Assembly: GCA_038063015.1 (NCBI GenBank)
Contig: JBBTVX010000001.1
Coordinates: 62,001-126,000, forward strand
Direction: 5' to 3'
Length of the DNA stretch: 64,000 bases
DNA from: JACPYG01 sp038063015
Lineage (GTDB): Bacteria; Patescibacteriota; Minisyncoccia; Minisyncoccales; Staskawiczbacteraceae
Shown here: piece after piece, positions 21,443-28,941 of the stretch
Layout: the number at the start of each line of letters is the position of its first letter
How positions within the stretch are numbered: the stretch's first letter is position 1
Position numbers and translations under genes: made by a program
Notes under the pieces: generated by a model
The model's input: the letters and a program-made list of their open reading frames with translations, nothing else
What the model was told of the DNA's origin: nothing
Databases searched by the model: none

Positions 21443-23560
21443 TCAAACCGATGCCGGAGTTTTGTATTCTTTTCTTTCCGCGTATTCCTGTTTTTTACCG
21501 TTATTCCATTGCTGTATCGGCCTTATATATCCCACAATTCTTGAATAAACTTCACAAGGCTGGTCTACTGTGCATTTCGGACATTCAAAATGCTCGCCCG
21601 ATAAATATCCGTGCGACGGACAAATTGAAAAAGTCGGAGTTAGGGTAATATACGGCAAATGAAATTTCTCAAATGCTTTTTTAACCAGATTTTTCGCCAT
21701 TTGCGGGTCTGAAATTTTCTCTCCCAAAAACAGATGAAGAACAGTTCCGCCCGTATATTTTTTTTGCAGTTCGTCTTGAAGTTTTAATGCCTCAAAAGCG
21801 TCGTCTGTATAACCCACTGGAAGATGAGAAGAGTTGGTATAATAAGGAATTTCTTTTGTGCCGGCTGTAATAATATCCGGATATTTTTCTCTGTCGGATT
21901 TTGCCTGACGATAGCTTGTCCCTTCGCCGGGCGTCGCTTCTAAATTATACATATTGCCGGTTTCTTCCTGATATTTGACCAATCTGTCTCTCATAAAATC
22001 TAAAACCTCAATAGCAAACTTCTTGCCTGTTTTTGAGGCGATATTTTCTCCTAAAAAATTTAAAAGCATTTCATTTGTTCCCATTAAACCAATAGTACCG
22101 AAATGATTGCCGAAATAAGAATCGCGAATTTGCTTAACTGACGATAAATAATGTTTTGAATAAGGATAAAGCCCTTTTTCTATAAAATTATCCAAAGCTT
22201 TTCTTTTAATTTCCAGGCTCTCTTTTGCCAAATCCATTAAATGGCTTAATCTGCCAAAAAAATCTTTTTTGGTTTTGGAAAGATAGCCAATCCGCGGAAG
22301 ATTGATGGTGCAGACGCCTATTGAACCGGTTAACGGTTGAGAACCGAATAATCCGCCGCCTCTCATATAAAGCTCTTTATTTGACAAACGGAGCCGGCAA
22401 CACATACTTCTGAAATCTTCCGGCTTCATATCTGATTGTAAAAAATTTGAAAAATAATTAATTCCATATTTTGCGGTCGCCTCCCACAATGAATCCAGAT
22501 TCGGGTTTTCCCAATCAAAATCCTTTGTGATTGAAACTGTGGGAATGGGAAAAGTAAACGGCCTGCCTTTAGCGTCGCCCTCCATTAAACCTTCGTAAAA
22601 AGCTTTAAGAAACATATCTATTTCCGACTGAAATTCTCCGTATGTTTCTTTTTGCACTTCGCCACCGATAATCACAGGCTGTTTCGCTAAAAACGACGGA
22701 GCTTTAATATCTAAAGAAACATTTAAAAATGGAGTTTGAAAGCCGACCCGAGTCGGCACCATGCAGTTAAATAAAAACTCCTGCATTGATTGTTTTACCT
22801 GCTTATAACTTAAACCGTCATAACGGATAAAAGGAGCTAAAAGCGTATCAAAATTTGAAACAGCGTTAGCTCCGGCGGTTTCGCCCTGAAGGGTAAAAAG
22901 AACATTAACCAATTGGCCAAGAGCAGTTCTAAAATGTTTTGGCGGCTTGCATTCTATTTTACCCGGCACTCCGCCGAATCCGCGCATTAAAAAATCATAA
23001 AGGTCCCATCCGGCGCAATAAGGAGCGAGTATTTCTAAGTTATGGATATGAAAATCTTCATTGATTGCCGCGTCTCTTACCTCTTTGGGATAAATTTTAT
23101 TAAGCCAATATTTTTTAGAAACATACGAGCCGACATATTGATTCAACCCTTGTAAAGAATATGTCATATTGGCGTTTTCTTTTACCTGCCAATCAAGCTC
23201 CTTTAAATAGCTGTCAATTTTTTCGCTGGATTCGTCTGTGGCAATTCCTAATTCCCTAATTTTTCTTCTTTGCTCCCTGTAAAGAATATAAGACCTGGCT
23301 GTTTCCACAAGCCCTTCCAAAATTAAAACTTCTTCAACAATGTCTTGAATCTGCTCAACTGTCGGAATCTCGTCTTTTTTAAACCTTCTGTTTAAAATCT
23401 GTAAAACTCTAAGCGAGGCTTTTTTGGATTTTATTCCATCGCCTTGGCCAGTGGCTGTAATCGCTTTATAAATAGCGCCGGTGATTTTTTCCTGAACAAA
23501 ATCAACTATTCTCCCGTCTCTTTTTTGAACTTTTAAAATATGGTTTCCTATTTTTTTCAT
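21443..23560 (-). CDS. nrdD: Anaerobic ribonucleoside-triphosphate reductase
   Basis: A 705-residue class III reductase. An ATP-cone (about 8-100, KVQKRDGRIVDFVQEKITGA) regulates activity. The catalytic barrel follows, with NLPRIGYLSK and EATPGEGTSYR. Near the C-terminus are zinc cysteines in ECPKCTVDQPCEVY and the glycyl-radical site in SRIVGYIRPIQQW. It reduces NTPs to dNTPs without oxygen, consistent with an anaerobic fermenter. Activation is by the radical SAM protein encoded next in the operon. Confidence 0.95.
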   Translation of the reverse strand: MKKIGNHILKVQKRDGRIVDFVQEKITGAIYKAITATGQGDGIKSKKASLRVLQILNRRFKKDEIPTVEQIQDIVEEVLILEGLVETARSYILYREQRRKIRELGIATDESSEKIDSYLKELDWQVKENANMTYSLQGLNQYVGSYVSKKYWLNKIYPKEVRDAAINEDFHIHNLEILAPYCAGWDLYDFLMRGFGGVPGKIECKPPKHFRTALGQLVNVLFTLQGETAGANAVSNFDTLLAPFIRYDGLSYKQVKQSMQEFLFNCMVPTRVGFQTPFLNVSLDIKAPSFLAKQPVIIGGEVQKETYGEFQSEIDMFLKAFYEGLMEGDAKGRPFTFPIPTVSITKDFDWENPNLDSLWEATAKYGINYFSNFLQSDMKPEDFRSMCCRLRLSNKELYMRGGGLFGSQPLTGSIGVCTINLPRIGYLSKTKKDFFGRLSHLMDLAKESLEIKRKALDNFIEKGLYPYSKHYLSSVKQIRDSYFGNHFGTIGLMGTNEMLLNFLGENIASKTGKKFAIEVLDFMRDRLVKYQEETGNMYNLEATPGEGTSYRQAKSDREKYPDIITAGTKEIPYYTNSSHLPVGYTDDAFEALKLQDELQKKYTGGTVLHLFLGEKISDPQMAKNLVKKAFEKFHLPYITLTPTFSICPSHGYLSGEHFECPKCTVDQPCEVYSRIVGYIRPIQQWNNGKKQEYAERKEYKTPASV

Positions 23561-23708
23561 AATTGTTTTTTAATCCTCAGCGATAAAAAAATGGGCTAAG
23601 CCCTTAAGCGCATTATTCCATTTTACCTTAGTAAAAAAGCGGGTCAAGCCCCACCTCAAACTCAAAATCTGTGGATAATTGATATTTTTGTCCCATTTGA
23701 ATAAGCGC

Positions 23709-23747
23709 ACAACAAAAAATACCCTTTTTTAGGGTATTTTTTGTTGT
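23709..23747 (-). terminator. Strong terminator after the Lys-rich protein gene
   Basis: ACAACAAAAAATACCCT pairs with AGGGTATTTTTTGTTGT, a 17-bp stem with a T-rich tail on both strands. On the minus strand it follows the stop at 23753. Confidence 0.85.
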
Positions 23748-23752
23748 AATTT

Positions 23753-23977
23753 TTAAATTGCGGCTATTTTTGCCATAAAATAATCGAACTTTTCCTTACT
23801 GATGTCTACAAATGCTTTTATTTTTCCAGAAACCTTTCTTTTTTTCTTTCCGACATTTTTGTTCTTCTTTGAAACAGGTCTTTTCCTTTTTGCGATAATT
23901 TTTTTCTTAGCAACTGGCTTTTTCTTTTTGATAATTGTCTTTTTAGCCGCGACTTTTTTCTTTTTATTTTTTTGCAT
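23753..23977 (-). CDS. Lysine-rich histone-like small protein
   Basis: A 74-residue protein with about 40% lysine in the first 55 residues, in repeats such as KKTIIKKKKPVAKKKIIAKR, then a short less charged tail (FVDISKEKFDYFMAKIAAI). It resembles the basic tails of histone H1-like proteins such as those of chlamydiae and many CPR bacteria. It probably coats DNA or RNA. A terminator follows. Confidence 0.65.
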   Translation of the reverse strand: MQKNKKKKVAAKKTIIKKKKPVAKKKIIAKRKRPVSKKNKNVGKKKRKVSGKIKAFVDISKEKFDYFMAKIAAI

Positions 23978-24066
23978 AATTTTATCGAATTAAATAATTT
24001 TCTATCTTACAAAAAATTAAAATTTTATTAAATCCGATGAACTTTTTATATTTTTGTCGCGACCTT

Positions 24067-24510
24067 TTAAATCTCACCAATTCTTTTTTCTCTGTCTTCT
24101 TGTCTTTTTTGGTTCAATTTTTTTATTGCTTCAGATTGTTCCCCCTCTATCTCTTTTCTTTTTTCATCTAATGCTAATGCTAATTCTTCTTCCATGGAAA
24201 ACCGTCGCTTATCTTCCGGGTTTCCCTGTTGTTCTTGCGCCTTTCTTCGTGCTTTTAGTAAGGTTTCTAAATATACATCGGTGTGGCTTCCTTTAATGTC
24301 TTCTCTCCCAAATATTTCTTTTATTAAATCTTCATGTCTTCTATGGCGCTCTTGGTAGCGATTCTCTATTTCTTCTTTTCTTTGTTCGTAATTGAATCCC
24401 TCCTTTTCTCCCTGTTGGCCTAAATTTTCATCTAATTCCAGACCTTTCTCCCCTGATACTGAATTTTCTTCCTCTGGGGTCAGTTCCTCTGCTCTGTTTA
24501 TTTCTGCCAT
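24067..24510 (-). CDS. Charged coiled-coil protein of unknown function
   Basis: A 147-residue hydrophilic protein rich in Glu, Lys, Arg and Gln (KRRFSMEEELALALDEKRKE), predicted to be mostly helical, with no membrane segment. It starts 97 nt after the FtsZ stop and could be a late member of the division gene series. I do not recognise it. A cytoskeletal or division partner is only a guess from position. Confidence 0.55.
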   Translation of the reverse strand: MAEINRAEELTPEEENSVSGEKGLELDENLGQQGEKEGFNYEQRKEEIENRYQERHRRHEDLIKEIFGREDIKGSHTDVYLETLLKARRKAQEQQGNPEDKRRFSMEEELALALDEKRKEIEGEQSEAIKKLNQKRQEDREKRIGEI

Positions 24511-24607
24511 GATAATTTTTAATTTTAAATTTTATGATTTTATTACTTTCGACCTTTATTTTTTCATTTTAATTATATCATAAATATTTATCGCGCGGGG
24601 TATTGTG

Positions 24608-25540
24608 TTAAATTTTTGTGGCGATTACTGTAATTTTTATTTCCCCTTTTTTAAGAGTGTTATCTTTTACCGCTCCGAAAATTATTTGGGCTTTAGGGTC
24701 AACGTTTTTTGTAATAACTTTTGCCGCCTCTTGAATCTCGTTCAAAGTAATATCTTGGCCTGAAGCGTTAAATAAAACTCCCTTTGCTCCTTTGATTGAA
24801 AAATCCAATAAAGGAGAATTAATTGCTTTTTCCGCCGCATCTATGGCGCGATTTTCGCCCTGGGCTCTGCCTACCCCAAAAAGCGCGCGGCCTGAATTTT
24901 TCATAATTGACAATACCGAAGAAAAATCAATGTTTATAATTCCAGGGACTAAAATTAAATCTGTTATACCTTGTACTGCCTCTCTTAAAACTTCGTCACA
25001 AATTAAAAAAGCGTTTGAGACAGTTGTTTTTTCGTCAATTATACTTAAAAGCTTATCGTTAGAAATGATTATTAAAGAATCAACTTTTTCTTTCAATTTT
25101 TGCAAAGCGTTCTCTGCAACTTTTTTTCTTTGTTCTCCTTCAAAAGAAAATGGAGTTGTGACTACCGCTATGGTTAAAATGCCAAGATTCTTTGCGAGCT
25201 CGGCAATAGTTGGCGTGGCTCCGCTACCAGTCCCGCCACCGAATCCACAAGTAATAAAAACCATATCAGAACCCTTTAGAATTTCTGATATTTCTTCTCT
25301 TGATTCTTCTGCGGCTTTTTTTCCCAATACAACATCCATCCCTGTGCCGAGACCCTTTGTTATATCCTTCCCTATGAGAATTTTTTTTGGGCACCCCTTG
25401 GGTCCTTTACAAAAATGAAGGGCCTGAGCGTCGGTGTTTATGGCAATTAATTCTATTCCCTGAATATTAAATTTTGCCATTCTGGAAACTGTATTAGAGC
25501 CAGACCCTCCTATTCCGAACACTTTAATTTGCGGGTTCAT
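24608..25540 (-). CDS. ftsZ: Cell division GTPase FtsZ, without C-terminal tail
   Basis: A 310-residue FtsZ. The tubulin signature is GFGGGTGSGATPTIAELA (about residues 98-115), the N-terminal GIGGSGSNTVSRM binds nucleotide, and the T7 loop region is in LILVPGIINIDFSSV. The protein stops directly after the last beta strand (IKITVIATKI). The disordered linker and the conserved C-terminal peptide that binds FtsA in most bacteria are absent. It lies 16 nt after ftsA. How it is tethered to FtsA without the peptide is an open point. Confidence 0.95.
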   Translation of the reverse strand: MNPQIKVFGIGGSGSNTVSRMAKFNIQGIELIAINTDAQALHFCKGPKGCPKKILIGKDITKGLGTGMDVVLGKKAAEESREEISEILKGSDMVFITCGFGGGTGSGATPTIAELAKNLGILTIAVVTTPFSFEGEQRKKVAENALQKLKEKVDSLIIISNDKLLSIIDEKTTVSNAFLICDEVLREAVQGITDLILVPGIINIDFSSVLSIMKNSGRALFGVGRAQGENRAIDAAEKAINSPLLDFSIKGAKGVLFNASGQDITLNEIQEAAKVITKNVDPKAQIIFGAVKDNTLKKGEIKITVIATKI

Positions 25541-25556
25541 ATCTTTACCTGCGGGA

Positions 25557-26771
25557 TTATGGAATAAAAACTCTAAACATTTTTCTGAGTTTTTGACCTA
25601 ATCCCTTGATAAATCCCAGTATACCTTCTTTGTCTGCTCCGTCAATATCTAATCCTCCCAAAACTAAGCCAACAATTGTGGCTAACGAAGGGTCATCTTC
25701 AATGCCCGCAATTCCTTTTGGACTTCCTATGCTACAAGGAAGTTTTAATTGTTGTTTTGCTAATTCTTTTATTTTTGACAATTTGGCGCCGCCTCCGGAT
25801 AAGACAACTCCTCCTGGTAATAATTCCTGACGCCCTATCTTTTTTAATTCTTTCTGAATTAAATCAAAAATTTCAGAAACCCTTGGTTCAATAATATCTG
25901 TTAAGTTTTTCTTTGTAAAAGACAAGTCCTGGGTCTTATCAATATTTTCTATTTTTTTAACAGACTTGTCTGTTTTGACAAAAACACAAGCGCCGTGCTG
26001 TTTTTTAATGGACTCGGCAACGCTTACTTCTGTGCGCAAACCAATGGCGATATCATTGGTTATATTAGCTGAACCAATTGGAAAAACAGCAAAATGAATT
26101 AAATCTCCCTCTTCAAAAACCGCCAAACTGGTTGTAGCAGCTCCCATATCAATTAAGGCGACACCCAATTCTTTTTGTTGCGGAGTCAATACTGCGTCAG
26201 CGGCGGCTAAGGGAGATGTAATAATATCGTCAATTTGCAGTTTTGAATTTAAAACTGCTTGAGATAAATTTATAAAATCCGACTGAAAATAACAAAGCAA
26301 AAGAACCTTTGCTTCTAATCTTGTACCTGTTAATCCAAAGGGTTGTTTTATTCCTTTTTGGTCGTCAATAATAAATTCTTTTGGAAAAACATCCAAAACG
26401 TCTTCGTTGGAAGGGATATTAATTGCTTTGGTTGCCTGCAATACTCTGTCTATGTCTTCTTGAGAAATTATTCTATTGGCCCTAGACACAGAAATTATTC
26501 CATCAGAAGGAGTAACGTAGAGACGACTACCCCCAAGATTAACAAAAACAGAATTAATTTTTCTGCCCAAGTCCCTTTCAACTTCTGATATTAACAAATG
26601 AATATTCTTTGAAGTTTCTTCAGCATTAACAACTGCGCCCTTTCTTAAACCAAAAGAAGGCATTTGAGCATAATGTAAAACCTCCAACTCTTTTCCTTTT
26701 TTTTGGACAACCAAAACCTTGATAGTATTTGTCCCAACATCCAATCCTGTAACAATATGACCTTTAGCCAT
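25557..26771 (-). CDS. ftsA: Cell division protein FtsA
   Basis: A 404-residue actin-family protein. The phosphate-1 loop is GLDVGTNTIKV (residues 9-19), the second is VALIDMGAATTSLAVFEEG, and the adenosine motif is GGVVLSGGGAKLSKI. The SHS2 (1C) domain lies at about 85-165. The C-terminus ends in an amphipathic helix (ILGFIKGLGQKLRKMFRVFI), the membrane-targeting sequence. It anchors FtsZ filaments to the membrane. The gene starts 5 nt after ybeY and leads into ftsZ. Confidence 0.95.
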   Translation of the reverse strand: MAKGHIVTGLDVGTNTIKVLVVQKKGKELEVLHYAQMPSFGLRKGAVVNAEETSKNIHLLISEVERDLGRKINSVFVNLGGSRLYVTPSDGIISVSRANRIISQEDIDRVLQATKAINIPSNEDVLDVFPKEFIIDDQKGIKQPFGLTGTRLEAKVLLLCYFQSDFINLSQAVLNSKLQIDDIITSPLAAADAVLTPQQKELGVALIDMGAATTSLAVFEEGDLIHFAVFPIGSANITNDIAIGLRTEVSVAESIKKQHGACVFVKTDKSVKKIENIDKTQDLSFTKKNLTDIIEPRVSEIFDLIQKELKKIGRQELLPGGVVLSGGGAKLSKIKELAKQQLKLPCSIGSPKGIAGIEDDPSLATIVGLVLGGLDIDGADKEGILGFIKGLGQKLRKMFRVFIP

Positions 26772-26776
26772 AAAAA

Positions 26777-27190
26777 TTAAACTGCCATTGATAAATAATG
26801 TTTTTCCTTCTCCTCCATTCGCATTGCTTCTTTCTTTGATTTTTCATGTTCATATCCTAAAATATGCAAAATGCCATGCGTAAAAACTTTCATCATTTCT
26901 TTTTTTGCGGGAACGCCGTATTTTTTGGCATTTTCTTTGACAACTTCCGGACAAATAACAATTTCTGCCACCCCCGATTTAAAATCTAAAGTTTTACTAA
27001 AAGAGAGAACATCTGTTGGTTTGTTCTTTTTTCTATACTTTTGATTCAGCTTTTTAATCTCGCCAGAACTAATAAAAGCAATAGATATGTTTTCTCTTTT
27101 TCTATTTTCGCCTTTTAACACTTTTTTTGCAACCCCTGTCAAAAACTTTTTATCCACAGCAAAATTAGTAAGATTATTTATCTCAATCAT
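26777..27190 (-). CDS. ybeY: Endoribonuclease YbeY
   Basis: A 137-residue zinc-dependent ribonuclease of the UPF0054 family. The metal motif HGILHILGYEH (about residues 107-117) carries the three histidines. PTDVLSFSKT is the conserved upstream motif. It matures 16S rRNA 3' ends and takes part in ribosome quality control. It is first in the ybeY-ftsA-ftsZ series. Confidence 0.93.
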   Translation of the reverse strand: MIEINNLTNFAVDKKFLTGVAKKVLKGENRKRENISIAFISSGEIKKLNQKYRKKNKPTDVLSFSKTLDFKSGVAEIVICPEVVKENAKKYGVPAKKEMMKVFTHGILHILGYEHEKSKKEAMRMEEKEKHYLSMAV

Positions 27191-27223
27191 TTCCTTATTT
27201 TACACCATTTTTCAAAATACAAC

Positions 27224-27255
27224 AAAAAACCGATGCGATATCTCCCCGGTTTTTT
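27224..27255. terminator. Bidirectional terminator between the NYN gene and ybeY
   Basis: AAAAAACCG (27224-27232) pairs with CGGTTTTTT (27247-27255). It probably ends the NYN transcript on the minus strand. The rest of 27256-27399 shows only a TCCCGC/GCGGGA hairpin at the NYN stop. Confidence 0.7.
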
Positions 27256-27399
27256 CTACTTAGTTTAGCCAAGTTTCTTATTCGACTATTTTATTGGGAG
27301 CGGTAAAATGGTTATCCACAGATTTTAATATTGACTTAATGCCTTAATATGATAATATACAAATGTAAGCTTGACTGCTTACTAATCACGCGGTCCCGC

Positions 27400-28101
27400 C
27401 TAAACAGCGGGATTTTCGCTTTTATAATGTCTTTTACCGGTATAAAATTGGCCAAAATTAAAATATATATCTTTAATGTGGTGCAATTCTCCTGCCACCA
27501 TGTCGCGAACACCAACAACACAAATCCTTTTACCTTGAACTTTCAATCTTTCTAATGGATTTAACAAATCAGAATCTCCAGAAAAAAGCATAATAGCCGA
27601 AACTTTTTCCGAATCATCCATCATGTCCATTGCTATTTCAACGTCAAAATTACATTTCGGTTCATAAATTTCTGATTCTATTTTTTTAATCTCTTCAATA
27701 AGGTTGATTAATTTTTCGTTGACCTGTTGATTAAATAAATTTATAGTGGAACGTTTAAAAAGAAGGGCTTCGTCTATTGTCTTTTTTATAAATTTTACCC
27801 TCTTTGTTCTCAAATTAGCTCCCGTGGCTAAAATACGTTTTTGAAAAATATCGGATTTTTTGATTTCATCCTCGTTCTGCTCGTTTTTTCCATAATATAT
27901 TTTTACCTCCTTAATATTGGAAAAAAATTTTAATTGGGCAACTATATCTTTAATCCTGAACTTCCAGCTCAAAACATCCTGCCAATAAAACATATTTACT
28001 AAATCTAAATAAGCAATAATAGCCGTTTCTTTTTTAATCCACTCCAAATAATCTTCTCTGACTATAAATTTATTTAGAATATTTTGAGGAATATCAATCA
28101 T
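27400..28101 (-). CDS. NYN/PIN-like domain protein
   Basis: A 233-residue protein of the NYN (LabA-type) fold. Acidic metal-binding positions are in IAYLDLVNMFYW (about 29-40), FDVEIAMDMM (about 152-161) and LFSGDSDLLNPLERL (about 172-186), the last being the signature SGDSDF-type motif. NYN proteins are ribonucleases or RNA-processing factors. The gene stands alone, with a TATAAT box 15 nt before the ATG. Confidence 0.8.
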   Translation of the reverse strand: MIDIPQNILNKFIVREDYLEWIKKETAIIAYLDLVNMFYWQDVLSWKFRIKDIVAQLKFFSNIKEVKIYYGKNEQNEDEIKKSDIFQKRILATGANLRTKRVKFIKKTIDEALLFKRSTINLFNQQVNEKLINLIEEIKKIESEIYEPKCNFDVEIAMDMMDDSEKVSAIMLFSGDSDLLNPLERLKVQGKRICVVGVRDMVAGELHHIKDIYFNFGQFYTGKRHYKSENPAV

Positions 28102-28166
28102 TTTAATTATGTTTATATTATATTGTGCCTATTTTAGTTTAATTTTTATTTTAAGGTCGGATTTAA

Positions 28167-28206
28167 AAATGATACCGTCTTTATTATTAAGCGCCGTATC
28201 ATTTTC
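28167..28206 (-). terminator. Inverted repeat downstream of the nuclease-like gene
   Basis: AAAATGATAC pairs with GTATCATTTT around a 20-nt loop. On the minus strand it is followed by TAAA, and it may end the restriction-gene transcript. Confidence 0.4.
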
Positions 28207-28251
28207 GCTTCATTTAGGTTGATTTTTTTTCTCAATTAATTTTTTCATTAA

Positions 28252-28375
28252 CTAATTGTTTTTTATTTTTTCTCGCAATCTTACAAAATAAATATACCTT
28301 ACTTCATATCCTACTTGTAAATTCTCAATAATTTTGTCAAATTTATTCTCAATTTCTGATTTTAATTCTTCATAT
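28252..28375 (-). other. Out-of-frame 3' part of the nuclease-like gene
   Basis: If one C is removed from the run of seven (28388-28394), the reading continues as PPGFHKYEELKSEIENKF and on to a stop at 28252, about 45 more codons of ordinary protein-like sequence. This shows that the annotated stop at 28376 is caused by a +1 frameshift in the homopolymer. Confidence 0.65.
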
Positions 28376-28933
28376 TTATGAAAACCAGGGGGGGTAATCA
28401 ATTGTATATACAATCCACACATGCCCGCCATTCATATTTAACTGTCTTATGGCTGTTTTAATATGATAGTTAAATTTTTTAACCATCACATTGGCGGCTA
28501 AATCCATAAAAATTTTAATCTTACTTTCGTCCCAAACATTAGATATCATACAACAGCGACGTTTGCTAATATCGTTTAATCTGTTTTTTTCAACATTACT
28601 ATTATTAATTGTTTTCACTTCTACATGAATGCCATTAGAACAAAAATCGGGCGTAGATATATTATTATTTTCTTCTAAGAAATTAACACTATCGTAAAAA
28701 GCATAGGCAATGCTTATTTCGTGGAGCGCGTCATTGTGTTGTGAGTGTGTTTCATTCTTTTTCTTTTCTATTTTATTTTTCAATATTCTTTTATTCTTGT
28801 CTGTTAAATTTGAAATATAGGAGCCCAAATTCACCATCCATTTTTCTTCAATTATGTCTCCGCCGCCTCTTGTCATCAGATAATCTGCAAGACCTATTTC
28901 AATGAGTGAATTATATGAATTTGATTCTACCAT
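28376..28933 (-). CDS. PD-(D/E)XK nuclease-like protein, frameshifted at a G7 tract
   Basis: A 185-residue reading. The motif TPDFCSNGIHVEVKTIN (about residues 93-109) fits the PD-(D/E)XK nuclease core (Asp, then Glu-Val-Lys). The last residues (YPPWFS) arise from a frameshift; with one base less in the C7 run the protein would gain about 45 residues. It begins 8 nt after the Type IIG restriction-modification gene, so it is likely an accessory nuclease or specificity factor of the same locus. Whether the tract is a phase-variation switch, a mutation or an assembly error cannot be told. Confidence 0.6.
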   Translation of the reverse strand: MVESNSYNSLIEIGLADYLMTRGGGDIIEEKWMVNLGSYISNLTDKNKRILKNKIEKKKNETHSQHNDALHEISIAYAFYDSVNFLEENNNISTPDFCSNGIHVEVKTINNSNVEKNRLNDISKRRCCMISNVWDESKIKIFMDLAANVMVKKFNYHIKTAIRQLNMNGGHVWIVYTIDYPPWFS

Positions 28934-28941
28934 ATGTGGTT

